A DNA stretch of 64,000 nt, taken from HK1 sp965202735 (lineage in GTDB: Bacteria; Pseudomonadota; Gammaproteobacteria; HK1). This document shows positions 17,007-25,165 of the stretch, piece after piece. The first letter of the stretch is position 1, and each line of letters opens with the position of its first letter. The translations under genes were made by a program, and so were the position numbers. The stretch lies in the NCBI GenBank assembly GCA_965202735.1, contig OZ241844.1:2294001-2358000 (forward strand). The letters run 5' to 3'. The notes below the pieces were generated by a model that ran no database searches, had not been told where the DNA came from, and was given only the letters and a program-made list of their open reading frames with translations.

Positions 17007-18689
17007 ATGCGCCAGGGCGTCTCCCACGACGTGGCGCGGCCCGCGCGCGCGACCGGTTGGCGACGAGCCGCGGCTATCGCGCCGGATACCCATGGCGCGG
17101 CCCACGATCGCGGCCGGTACGGCGGCCATCGCAAGCCCGCCGAGCCCGACCGTGCGCTCGCGGCCGGTACAAGCGCGGCGACCGGTTCAGTACGATCGCC
17201 CTTCCCGCGCGGCAACGCGCCCCTCGGCCCTCGCACCTTGGCACACCTCGCTTCCCTGTCCGAGCTTCCCTCCGTGGACCGGCTGCTCGCGGCGCCCGGG
17301 ACCGCCTCGCTCGTCCATCGCCACGGGCGGCCGCTCGTGCTGGAAGCGGTGCGCGAGGCGCTCGACCAGGCCCGTGCCGCCGTCGCCGCCGGCGGCGCCG
17401 TCGACCGGGCGGAGCTCGACGCGGCCGTCGCGGCCCGCGTCCGCCGCATCGCCGCGCCCTCGCTGATCCCCGTGTTCAACCTCACCGGGACGGTGCTGCA
17501 CACCAACCTCGGACGGGCGCCGCTGCCCGAGGCCGCCATCGCGTCGATGGCCGCGGTGGCCCGCGGCGCGAGCAATCTCGAGCTCGACCTCGCGACGGGG
17601 CGGCGAGGGGACCGGCACCGGCACGTCGAGCCGCGGCTGCACCGGCTCACCGGGGCCGAGGGCGCGATCGTCGTCAACAACAACGCGGCCGCGGTGCTGC
17701 TGGTCCTCGACACCCTGGCGAAGCGCCGGGAGGTCCCGGTGTCGCGCGGCGAGCTGATCGAGATCGGCGGCGCGTTCAGGATGCCGGACATCATGAAGCG
17801 GGCCGGCGCGAAGCTCGTGGAGGTGGGGACCACGAACCGCACCCACCTGCGCGACTACGAGGCCGCCATCGGCCCGCGCACCGCACTGCTGATGAAGGTC
17901 CACACCAGCAACTACGCGGTGGAGGGCTTCACCGCCGCGGTCAGCGAGCGCGAGCTCGCCGGCCTCGCGCGCGACCGCGGCCTGCCGCTCGCGTCGGATC
18001 TCGGCAGCGGCTCGCTCATCGACATGGCCGCGCACGGACTCCCGGCCGAGCCGACGGTACGCGCCATGATCGCGCACGGGGCCGATCTCGTGACCTTCAG
18101 CGGCGACAAGCTGCTCGGCGGGCCCCAGGCGGGCATCGTCGCCGGCAGGGCGGACCTCGTCGCGCGGCTCAAGCGCAACCCCCTGATGCGCGCGCTGCGC
18201 CCCGACAAGGTCACCCTCGCCGCCCTGGAGTCGGTGCTCGCGCTGTACGAGGACCCCGACCGGCTCGCCGGGACGGTTCCGTCCCTGCGCCTGCTCGGCC
18301 GGCCGCGCGAAGAGATCGAGGCGCAGGCCCGGCGGGTCCGGCCGGCGCTGGCGGCGCGGCTCGGCGACGGCTGGACGGTGGACGTCGTGCCGTGCCGCAG
18401 CCAGGTCGGAAGCGGCGCGCTGCCGGTCGACCGGTTGCCGAGCGCGGGGCTGCGATGCACGCCGGGCGAGGGTGCGAAACAGGGTGCGAAACGGGACGCG
18501 AAACGGGGTGCGAAACGGGGTGCGAAACGGGGCCGTGCGTCGAAGCTCGAGGCGCTGGCGGCGATGCTGCGCGCGCTGCCGGCCCCGGTGATCGGGCGCG
18601 TGCACGGCGGCGCGCTCACTCTCGACCTGCGCTGCCTCGACGACGAGGCGGGCTTCGTCGCGCAGCTCGACCATCTGGCCGCGCCGTGA
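17007..18689 (+). CDS. selA: L-seryl-tRNA(Sec) selenium transferase
   Basis: PLP enzyme that converts Ser-tRNA(Sec) to Sec-tRNA(Sec) with selenophosphate. The conserved region begins near residue 80 (LASLSELPSVDRLLAAPG) and includes PVFNLTGTVLHTNLGRAPLP, NNNAAAVLLVL and the PLP lysine in FSGDKLLGGPQAG. From the ATG at 17007 the protein is 560 residues, about 100 longer than usual. The surplus is a repeat-derived N-terminal ~80 residues and a lysine-rich GAKRGAKRG linker near 490. No better start codon is obvious downstream, so the true N-terminus is uncertain. selB and tRNA-Sec follow, giving a selABC cluster. Confidence 0.93.
   Translation: MRQGVSHDVARPARATGWRRAAAIAPDTHGAAHDRGRYGGHRKPAEPDRALAAGTSAATGSVRSPFPRGNAPLGPRTLAHLASLSELPSVDRLLAAPGTASLVHRHGRPLVLEAVREALDQARAAVAAGGAVDRAELDAAVAARVRRIAAPSLIPVFNLTGTVLHTNLGRAPLPEAAIASMAAVARGASNLELDLATGRRGDRHRHVEPRLHRLTGAEGAIVVNNNAAAVLLVLDTLAKRREVPVSRGELIEIGGAFRMPDIMKRAGAKLVEVGTTNRTHLRDYEAAIGPRTALLMKVHTSNYAVEGFTAAVSERELAGLARDRGLPLASDLGSGSLIDMAAHGLPAEPTVRAMIAHGADLVTFSGDKLLGGPQAGIVAGRADLVARLKRNPLMRALRPDKVTLAALESVLALYEDPDRLAGTVPSLRLLGRPREEIEAQARRVRPALAARLGDGWTVDVVPCRSQVGSGALPVDRLPSAGLRCTPGEGAKQGAKRDAKRGAKRGAKRGRASKLEALAAMLRALPAPVIGRVHGGALTLDLRCLDDEAGFVAQLDHLAAP
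18471..18534. repeat. 12-bp tandem repeats in selA
   Basis: Five units of GGTGCGAAACGG or near variants encode GAKR repeats between the C-terminal subdomain strands of SelA. They are in frame and absent from ordinary SelA. Confidence 0.85.
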
Positions 18690-18935
18690 TCGCCGTCATC
18701 ACGGCCCGGGCCGGCGACCACCGGAAGACCGCGCCGGCGCACTCGCTCATCGGCGGCGGCCGCTCGGCGCTCTTGCCCATGCCGCCGTCCCCCACCCTCC
18801 CCTTCAACGGGTGCCGCTCCCACGACCACACGGGCGTACCCGCGCGGCCCGGCCGCCGGACCACGCCGTGATCGTCGCCACCGCCGGCCACGTCGACCAC
18901 GGCAAGACCGCGCTGGTGCGGGCGCTCACCGGGGT
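18687..18935. repeat. decayed duplicate of the selB 5' end in the selA-selB gap
   Basis: Immediately after the selA stop, the sequence reads (from GTG at 18689) VIAVITARAGDHRKTAPAHSL. This resembles the true SelB start VIVATAGHVDHGKTALVRAL, which begins 179 bp later. The 178-bp gap thus looks like an old duplication of the selA/selB boundary. The first copy hits no useful downstream frame. Confidence 0.6.
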
Positions 18936-21006
18936 CGACACCGACCGCCTCCCGGAGGAGAAGGAGCGCGGGCTCACCATCGACCTCGGGTTCGCATACC
19001 ATCCGCTCGATGCGGACCACGTGCTCGGCTTCGTCGACGTCCCCGGACACGAACGGTTCGTGCGCAACATGCTGGCCGGGGTGGGGGCCATCGATCTGGC
19101 GCTGGTGGTGGTCGCCGCGGACGACGGCGTGATGCCCCAGACCCGCGAGCACACCGCGATCCTCGACCTGCTGGGGGTGAGCGAGTGCATCGCGGTGGTC
19201 AGCAAGGTCGACAGGGTCGACGCGGCCCGGGCCGGCGAGGTGAGCGGGGAGATCGACGCCCTCCTCGCCGCCACCGGCCTGCGGGGGGCCGAGGTCCACC
19301 GGGTCTCGGCCCTGTCCGGCGCCGGGGTGGACGCCCTCGCCGGGGCGTTGCGCGAGCGCGCTCTCGGTCTCGCGGCGCGGGCCGCCAGCGGCCGGTTCCG
19401 CCTCTGCGTGGACCGCGCGTTCATGCTCAGGGGCTCGGGGCTCGTGGTCACCGGGACCGTGCACGCGGGGGTCGCGGCCACCGGCGAGCGTCTGGTCGTG
19501 ACCCCCGGCGGATTCGAGGCCCGCATCCGCGGCATCCATGCCCAGGACCGCCCGGCCGGGCACGCGCGCGCCGGCCAGCGTTGCGCGCTCAACCTCGCGG
19601 GCCGCGACATCGCGGCCGGGGCGGTCGCGCGCGGGGACTGGATCGTCGACCGCGCCCTGCACGCGCCGACCGACCGCATCGACGTGCGCCTGCACGTACT
19701 CCCGGGCGAGCCGCGGGCGCTGCGGCACTGGACGCCGGTGCACGCGCACCTCGCGGCATCGCACTCGACGGCGCGGGTCGCGGTGCTCGGGGCCGGCAGC
19801 ATCGCGCCCGGAGAGAGCGGGCGGGTCCAGATCGTGCTCGACCGGCCGATGCACGCGCTCGCGGGCGACCGGCTGGTCATCCGCGACCAGTCCGCGACCC
19901 GCACCATGGGCGGCGGCGCCGTCATCGACCCGTTCTCGCCGAAGCGCGGGCGCGCCCGCCCGGCTCGCCTCGCCTGGCTCGACGCGATCGAGACGGGCGG
20001 CCCGGCGCAGGCGACGGCACCACACCCGATCGAGACGGGTAGTCCGGCGCAGGCGACGGCGCACGCCATCGAGACAGGTAGTCCGGCGCAGGCGACGGCG
20101 CGCCCGATCGAGACGGGTAGTCCGGCGCAGGCGGCGGCACACCCGATCGAGACAAGTGGACTGGAGCAGGCGAGGACGCGCCCGATCGAGACGAATAGCC
20201 CGGCGCAGGCGACGGCGCACGCCATCGAGGCCATCGAGACCGGGGTGGACACCGGCTGGGTGCGGCGCGCGTTCGGCGTCACCGACCCCGAGATGGAGCG
20301 TATCCTCGACGCCGCCGGTACGGTCCGGGTCCCCGACGCCAACGGCGACCGGTGCTTCTCGACCGCCCACTGGGCGGGTCTCCAGGCCGAAATCCTCGCG
20401 TTCCTCGAGACCTTCCACCGTGAGCGCCCGCGGCTGCACGGTGCGAACGCGCACGACATCCGCCTCGGCATCGCGCGCCGCGTGAGCCGGAGCGTCGTCG
20501 AGCACGCCCTCGCCGCGCTGCTGCAACGCGGCGCCGTCGCCCGGCGCGGGGTGACCGTCCGGCTCCCGGAGCACCGGGTCATCCTCGCCACGAACGACGA
20601 GCGGGTCTGGCCGCGGGTCGCGCGCGCGCTCGACCCCTCCAGGGGCAGTCCGCCGAGCTTGCGCCAGGCCGCCGAGCAACTGAAGATCGACGAGGCGGCG
20701 CTCGGCGCACTGCTCAGGCGCGCGACCAACGCGGGGCTGGCGGTGCCGGTCACCCGTACCCGGTTCGTGCCGCTCACCGCCGTGAGCGCGCTGGCGGCGC
20801 ACGCGGAGTCCCTTGCGGACGGGCTGCCGGAAGGACGCTTCACCGCCGCCGAGTACAAGAACCACGCGGGCATCGGACGCAACTTCGCCATCGAGCTGCT
20901 GGAGTACTTCGACCGCAGCGGCTTCACCGAACGCCTCGGCGACCGCCGCCGCGTGCGCCGGCCCGCCGCCGAAGTCTTCGGTCCGGAAGACGGCGCGGAC
21001 GGCTGA
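18868..21006 (+). CDS. selB: selenocysteine-specific elongation factor
   Basis: GTPase that brings Sec-tRNA(Sec) to the ribosome at UGA codons with a SECIS hairpin. G1 is GHVDHGKTAL at residue 7, G3 DVPGHERFVRNM, and G4 VSKVDRVD (NKxD variant). EF-Tu-like domains II and III follow to about residue 370 (TRTMGGGAVIDPFSPKRG). The C-terminal part has winged-helix segments ending in EYKNHAGIGRNFAIELLEYFDRSGFTER, which bind the mRNA hairpin. Between them is an insertion of ~75 residues made of IETGSPAQATA repeats. The start is the GTG at 18868; the upstream ATG at 18811 would add an unconserved tail. 712 residues in all. Confidence 0.95.
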   Translation: MIVATAGHVDHGKTALVRALTGVDTDRLPEEKERGLTIDLGFAYHPLDADHVLGFVDVPGHERFVRNMLAGVGAIDLALVVVAADDGVMPQTREHTAILDLLGVSECIAVVSKVDRVDAARAGEVSGEIDALLAATGLRGAEVHRVSALSGAGVDALAGALRERALGLAARAASGRFRLCVDRAFMLRGSGLVVTGTVHAGVAATGERLVVTPGGFEARIRGIHAQDRPAGHARAGQRCALNLAGRDIAAGAVARGDWIVDRALHAPTDRIDVRLHVLPGEPRALRHWTPVHAHLAASHSTARVAVLGAGSIAPGESGRVQIVLDRPMHALAGDRLVIRDQSATRTMGGGAVIDPFSPKRGRARPARLAWLDAIETGGPAQATAPHPIETGSPAQATAHAIETGSPAQATARPIETGSPAQAAAHPIETSGLEQARTRPIETNSPAQATAHAIEAIETGVDTGWVRRAFGVTDPEMERILDAAGTVRVPDANGDRCFSTAHWAGLQAEILAFLETFHRERPRLHGANAHDIRLGIARRVSRSVVEHALAALLQRGAVARRGVTVRLPEHRVILATNDERVWPRVARALDPSRGSPPSLRQAAEQLKIDEAALGALLRRATNAGLAVPVTRTRFVPLTAVSALAAHAESLADGLPEGRFTAAEYKNHAGIGRNFAIELLEYFDRSGFTERLGDRRRVRRPAAEVFGPEDGADG
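19985..20240. repeat. ~33-39-bp tandem repeats in the selB linker
   Basis: About seven diverged units encode IETGSPAQATAxxP or variants, at the boundary of the EF-Tu-like and winged-helix parts. They are all in frame. Confidence 0.88.
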
Positions 21007-21080
21007 GGGAGGACGGTACGGTCGGTGGCAGCCGTTGCGGGCGCGAGCGCTTCGGTCCGGAGGACGGCGCGGACGGCAGA
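20976..21080. repeat. duplicated selB 3' end, 74-bp offset
   Basis: The last ~27 coding bases (FGPEDGADG) at 20976-21003 recur at 21050-21077 with one or two changes, after the stop and just before tRNA-Sec. Confidence 0.85.
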
Positions 21081-21087
21081 CGACCGA

Positions 21088-21183
21088 GGAAGAGGATCGC
21101 ACCCCGGTGGGGCGCCCGGACTTCAAATCCGGTGAGACGCGTACCACGTGTCTGGTGGGTTCGACTCCCACCCTCTTCCGCCA
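21088..21183 (+). tRNA. selC: tRNA-Sec (TCA)
   Basis: 96 bases including an encoded CCA. The 8-bp acceptor stem is GGAAGAGG paired with CCTCTTCC. The anticodon loop is CTTCAAA with TCA at 21123-21125, flanked by CCGGA/TCCGG. There is a long variable arm and a GTGGGTTCGACTCCCAC T-arm. This is the selenocysteine tRNA, placed directly after selB. Confidence 0.96.
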
Positions 21184-21226
21184 ACCACATGGTTGGTGAT
21201 GCGTCCATACGGCCAGGGAGAACGTG

Positions 21227-22336
21227 ATGCTGCACAGGCTGTATGTCGACAACTACAAGTGCCTGGTCAACTTCGATCTGCCGCTTCGAGAGCTGTCCCT
21301 GCTGCTCGGGCCGAACGGCGCCGGGAAGACTTCGGTGCTCGATATCGTGTTCGCGTTGCGCCGGCTTCTTGGCGAAGGAGCGCGGATCACCGACACCGAT
21401 GTGTTCCCGACCCGCACGCTGACCCGCTGGCAGCACCGCAACCTCCAGGTCTTCGAGATTCGGGTCGTCCTGGACGACGGCCAGTTTGTCTACAGGCTTG
21501 AAGTGGAGCACGAACGATCGACCCGGCGCGCCCGAATCCATCTCGAGAGATTGACCGGAAACGGGGGGTTGCTGTTCGAATTCAGCCAGGGCGAAGTACG
21601 GCTCTTTCGAGACAATCACTCCGAGGGCCCCAGATACGGCTCGGACTGGTCGGAGTCCGCGCTTGCCCGCGTCGCACCCCGGCCGGACAACACGCGCCTC
21701 ACCCGCTTCATGGACTTCATGAGAAGCGTGATGGTTTGCGGCCTCCACCCGGCGGGCTTTCGCACCGAATCGACGACCGAGGGACCGCTGCTACATCGGG
21801 ACGGTCACAATTTCGCCGACTGGTATCGGCACATGCTCCAGGAGCGTCCGGATCTGGTCCCGGGGTTCACGAACAAGCTGCGGGAGGTTCTCGGCGACCT
21901 GAACGCGATCCGACTCGAGAAGGTTGGGCAGGACACACGCGCGCTCATGGTCGTGTTCGACGAGGACAGTAAACGGTACGAGCTGCGCTTCGATGAAATT
22001 TCCGACGGCCAACGAGCGATCATCGTGCTGTACGGCCTGATTCATCTGGCAGAGGGCCAGGGCTACACGCTGTTCCTCGACGAGCCCGACAACTACGTGG
22101 CGCTTCCCGAAATCCAGCCCTGGCTCCTGGAGCTCGCGGACGCATGCGGTGAGAAGGTGCCCCAGGCCGTGATCTGCTCTCACCACCCGGAGCTGATCGA
22201 CTACTTGGGCGGCGACAACGGTCTTCTGCTCCAGAGAGAGAGATCCGGTGTCGTCACCACTCACAGTCTGGAGAACAGAGAGATTGAAGGTGGCCTGAAG
22301 CTCTCCGAGCTGATTGCCAGAGGATGGAACGGGTGA
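21227..22336 (+). CDS. AAA family ATPase (OLD/RecF-like, two-gene module)
   Basis: 369 residues of the SMC/RecF-like ABC ATPase fold. It starts MLHRLYVDNYKCLVNFDLPL, then Walker A LLGPNGAGKTSVLD near residue 30, signature-like DEISDGQRAIIVLYGL, Walker B GYTLFLDEPDNYV and VICSHHPELIDYL (switch His). GGGAG lies 6 bases before the ATG at 21227. Such ATPases are commonly paired with a small partner encoded immediately downstream in presumed defence modules. Here the partner start overlaps the stop (GTGA) but is broken. It follows tRNA-Sec by 43 bp. Confidence 0.85.
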   Translation: MLHRLYVDNYKCLVNFDLPLRELSLLLGPNGAGKTSVLDIVFALRRLLGEGARITDTDVFPTRTLTRWQHRNLQVFEIRVVLDDGQFVYRLEVEHERSTRRARIHLERLTGNGGLLFEFSQGEVRLFRDNHSEGPRYGSDWSESALARVAPRPDNTRLTRFMDFMRSVMVCGLHPAGFRTESTTEGPLLHRDGHNFADWYRHMLQERPDLVPGFTNKLREVLGDLNAIRLEKVGQDTRALMVVFDEDSKRYELRFDEISDGQRAIIVLYGLIHLAEGQGYTLFLDEPDNYVALPEIQPWLLELADACGEKVPQAVICSHHPELIDYLGGDNGLLLQRERSGVVTTHSLENREIEGGLKLSELIARGWNG

Positions 22337-22613
22337 GCAGGAATGTGCGAGTCGTTCTATTGTGCGAGGACTCGCAGCACGAGACTTTCGGGAGGCGTTT
22401 CCTCAAGAAGATGGGATAGACGCCAATTTCGATCTTGGGAACGCGGGCATTACGGGATTTCGCGAAGTCCGGGGTGATTCGACGTTCCCGTTCCAGAAAT
22501 TTCAGGATGCCATGGCCAGGCAGGGCGACTGGCCAGGAAAGAGGCGGGAGCAGGCATCAGGCATTCATGCCTGCCCCGTGTCCAGCCAGCCCTTGACGAG
22601 CAACGTCCGCTGA
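22333..22613 (+). pseudogene. truncated partner of the AAA ATPase
   Basis: A GTG at 22333 overlaps the ATPase stop and opens MSRNVRVVLLCEDSQHETFGRRFLKKMG, then TAG at 22417. The opening resembles the N-terminus of partner proteins that follow such ATPases. No homologous continuation is seen. In another frame 22420-22610 reads FREVRGDSTFPFQKFQDAM without recognisable identity, and it collides with the 3' end of cmr6. It was probably truncated by a deletion at the junction with the CRISPR operon. Confidence 0.6.
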
Positions 22614-23764
22614 TGACGCTTGTCCCTGGAGGGATTCTTCGCGAGGCTCTCCTCCTTCCACTCCTTCGCAGCCTTCATCCGGCGTTCAAGCCATCTCGCG
22701 ACCCCGGTTCGCTCCGGGCCGCTCCATCGCTCGCCTTGCTGGACGATTCGGATGATGGTGACGAAATCCGGCTCGTTCCGGTTCGGACGCTCTTCGAGAA
22801 TCTCCTCGATCTCGCGCTCGATCGGGTCCATCGCCGCCCGCCTCGCCTCGCGTTCCGCCGCCTCCCGTTCCGCCCGAATGCGTGCCTCACGCTTGTGTTC
22901 CCGCTCTCGCAGCCCCCGCGCCAGGTCGTCCGTCCCGGTGTCGTCCCTTCGAAAGCGTCCATACCCGACCGCGGTCTTCGCGCCGCTTCCGGACCAGGCA
23001 AGGGCCGAGCACAGCCAGGACATCACGGTTTCCAGGTCGTCGTCGGTGACGTCGCCGCACGGAACGATGCCGAAGAGAAGCGAAGCTCCGGAGGCGGTGA
23101 CCAGGAACGGTACAGGCACGGGAGAGCGCCAGTCGCCGGGAGGGTCCTTCTCGGTCCAGCCGGCATGGTGGGGCGTCAGCACGTCCGATTCGAGCTGTAC
23201 CGGTGCAATCGGGACGGCATCCAGGAAGCAGATGCGGCCCGCGAGCCCGGCATCCCCGAGCAGTCGCCTGACCGTCTCGCAAGGGACCGGCGGGTCGGCG
23301 TCCCGCTTCGCCCAGGCTCGCACGGTCCCCTTGACCGAGCTGCCGGGCAGGTAGGGCGTCCCCAGGGTTGGATGCCACGCAAAGCCGTTCTCGACGGGAT
23401 GGCTGCGGCCGAGCCCGGTCACGAAGCGGGACTCGGAGGTGAACACGGAGAACCGGCCCCCGCGCCGGTCGACCAGCCTCGCGACCCGCGACGCAAATTC
23501 ACCGGTCCGGTCCTTCGCGCCAACCTTGCATCCGGTGACGGTACGGATCCACTCGAGCTTCGGACTCCTCTTGCGGTCGTCCTCCCCGCGCTTCGAGCGG
23601 CCTTCGTCGTGGGCCTTCCCGCTCTCCATGGTCCATGAGGAGCCCCGGTCGTTCCACTGGACGTTCCACGTGTTGCAGAACTTGTCGAACCACAGGCCGG
23701 CATGTCCGTCGCGCGGTCGTTCTTCAGGGTCGCGCGCAGCGTCTTTATGAAGCGGCCGGGTCAC
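22565..23764 (-). CDS. cmr6: type III-B CRISPR RAMP protein Cmr6
   Basis: 399 residues, last gene of the Cmr operon. The RAMP signature glycine loop is YLPGSSVKGTVRAWA, preceded by SRFVTGLGRSHPVENGFAWH as in Cmr6, with SGAKTAVGYGRF in the C-terminal RAMP half. A charged helical tail (about residues 300-399, REREHKREARIRAEREAAE) extends beyond the usual core. The GTG at 23764 overlaps the cmr5 stop (GTGA). Cmr6 caps the 3' end of the crRNA-bound Cmr4 filament. Confidence 0.92.
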   Translation of the reverse strand: MTRPLHKDAARDPEERPRDGHAGLWFDKFCNTWNVQWNDRGSSWTMESGKAHDEGRSKRGEDDRKRSPKLEWIRTVTGCKVGAKDRTGEFASRVARLVDRRGGRFSVFTSESRFVTGLGRSHPVENGFAWHPTLGTPYLPGSSVKGTVRAWAKRDADPPVPCETVRRLLGDAGLAGRICFLDAVPIAPVQLESDVLTPHHAGWTEKDPPGDWRSPVPVPFLVTASGASLLFGIVPCGDVTDDDLETVMSWLCSALAWSGSGAKTAVGYGRFRRDDTGTDDLARGLREREHKREARIRAEREAAEREARRAAMDPIEREIEEILEERPNRNEPDFVTIIRIVQQGERWSGPERTGVARWLERRMKAAKEWKEESLAKNPSRDKRHQRTLLVKGWLDTGQA

Positions 23765-24174
23765 CCGTCCTCTCCCTCGCCCTCGGGGAAGGAAGCCCGG
23801 CAGCACTTCTTGTGCCACTCGATCCAGGCCAGAGCCTCGACCCGGGCGCGAAGATAGTGCGCCTCGTCATTCTTCGTAATGGCCCGCAGGAGGTCTCCGC
23901 CCGACGGGTACACGCCTCCCTCGTCGCGACAGAGCCACCGTTGCAGGCTCAGGTAGAGCTCGTGGTGCGCCGCCTTCTCATCGTCCTTCCCCGGCTTCTC
24001 GCCGGCGGCGGCCAGCTCGGTCGCCAGCGCCTGTCCGAGGCCGTTCATGACGATGGCCGGTCCCAGGCGGTCCACGTAGGCGCGGTACCGTGTCCTGAAG
24101 CCGTCAGGCCGGCTGCTCAGCTCGTTGACACGATCCAGCGCGTTCGCGGCTCGCTCCTGCTCGATCGTCCTCAC
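23761..24174 (-). CDS. cmr5: type III-B CRISPR small subunit Cmr5
   Basis: 137 residues, all-helical. RTIEQERAANALDRVNEL opens the protein. YVDRLGPAIVMNGLGQALAT and the closing HYLRARVEALAWIEWHKKCCRA are characteristic of Cmr5. It forms the minor filament beside Cmr4. GTG starts overlap at both ends: its start overlaps the cmr4 stop, and its stop overlaps the cmr6 start. Confidence 0.93.
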   Translation of the reverse strand: MRTIEQERAANALDRVNELSSRPDGFRTRYRAYVDRLGPAIVMNGLGQALATELAAAGEKPGKDDEKAAHHELYLSLQRWLCRDEGGVYPSGGDLLRAITKNDEAHYLRARVEALAWIEWHKKCCRASFPEGEGEDG

Positions 24175-25007
24175 TGCACCGCCTCCGGTCCGGGTCGGCG
24201 GACGGTCACGGCGAACCAGCCCTGCCCCACCGTCTCGTTGCCGCCTGCCTGCAGGTATCGATCTTCTTCGGGAAAGAGCGTATCGAACGAGTCGAGCGAT
24301 CGGTCGCCGCGGCCCGCCACCAGGGCGTACATGACCGTGTCCGGCGGCAGTGTCTCTTCGTACCACAGGTTCCTGCTCTTCTTCGTCTCGGCCTCCAGGA
24401 CGTTGCGCGCCTGGATGGCGAGCCCATACCGGGCGAACCAGGCGAAATCGTCGTCGTGGAGGACGGCGAGCTGGCGGGGTAGACGGTCACGTGTCTCTTC
24501 GTGGAGAAGGAGAGGCTGCACGGCTTTCACCAGGTCCTCCGGCGGTCCGCCGCTGATGGTGAACCGACGCTCTTCCAGAAACAGGTCGTCGCCGTCGGTG
24601 GCGTCGGCGGTCAGCACCGAGCCGGATTTCACGTCCGGGACTTGCGGGAGAGGCTGCAGGCCGGCCCTTGCAAGGTCTCGACGATAGCGCTCGACAAGGT
24701 GCGGGCAGGTTGCCCAACGGTACGAACCGGTGAGGCTGCGCACGGGAAGCAGAAGCAACCGGGCATCGGCCACCAGCAGGTCGCCGGCCTTGTCCCGCAC
24801 TCCGAACAGGGCGTCTCTCTCTTCCTTCCCTTCCTCCGTCGCGGGCGCCATCCTGTCCTTGAGCGCACCCTTCAGGCTCGATCCGACGAGCACGGGGTAA
24901 TCCGTTGCCGCCTCGCGCGCCACCGGCAGGTCCACGACCCCCATGCCGCGCCCGGTCCCGGGGTGGATCGGGGTCTCGGCCAGCAGGCCGAGCATGGCTG
25001 TGTTCAT
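24171..25007 (-). CDS. cmr4: type III-B CRISPR RAMP protein Cmr4 (target-RNA nuclease)
   Basis: 278 residues, the backbone subunit. LLAETPIHPGTGRGMGVVDLPVARE carries the conserved Asp of the family used for target RNA cleavage (VVDLP). VLVGSSLKGALKDRM is the RAMP glycine loop, and FTISGGPPEDL and NLWYEETLPPDTVMYALV are further Cmr4 blocks. The ATG at 25007 has AAAGGAGG upstream. Three copies of the start region occur between cmr3 and cmr4, and only this one opens the gene. Confidence 0.95.
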   Translation of the reverse strand: MNTAMLGLLAETPIHPGTGRGMGVVDLPVAREAATDYPVLVGSSLKGALKDRMAPATEEGKEERDALFGVRDKAGDLLVADARLLLLPVRSLTGSYRWATCPHLVERYRRDLARAGLQPLPQVPDVKSGSVLTADATDGDDLFLEERRFTISGGPPEDLVKAVQPLLLHEETRDRLPRQLAVLHDDDFAWFARYGLAIQARNVLEAETKKSRNLWYEETLPPDTVMYALVAGRGDRSLDSFDTLFPEEDRYLQAGGNETVGQGWFAVTVRRPGPEAVQ

Positions 25008-25165
25008 CGACCGTCCTCCTTTGCCGCGGGCCGGACTCCGCGCTTTCGACTGCGACTTCGTGCTCGACCCCGTTCGTTCATCGACCGTCCTCCGTTGAGC
25101 ATCCGAGCGCGAGTTGAACGGCCTGTCCTTTGCCCTCGACCCCGCGTGCTCATCGACCGTCCTCC
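25004..25165. repeat. three copies of the cmr3 stop/cmr4 start junction
   Basis: TCATCGACCGTCCTCC occurs at 25004, 25078 and 25150 (offsets 74 and 72 bp). On the minus strand each copy is GGAGGACGGTCGATGA: a ribosome-binding site, the end of cmr3 (GR-stop) and ATG. The copy at 25150 ends cmr3 and the copy at 25004 starts cmr4. The middle copy is idle. Confidence 0.92.

Noticed and set aside
22333..22420. Selenocysteine read-through in the truncated AAA partner
   Set aside because: The stop is TAG, not TGA, and no SECIS-like hairpin or homologous continuation follows.
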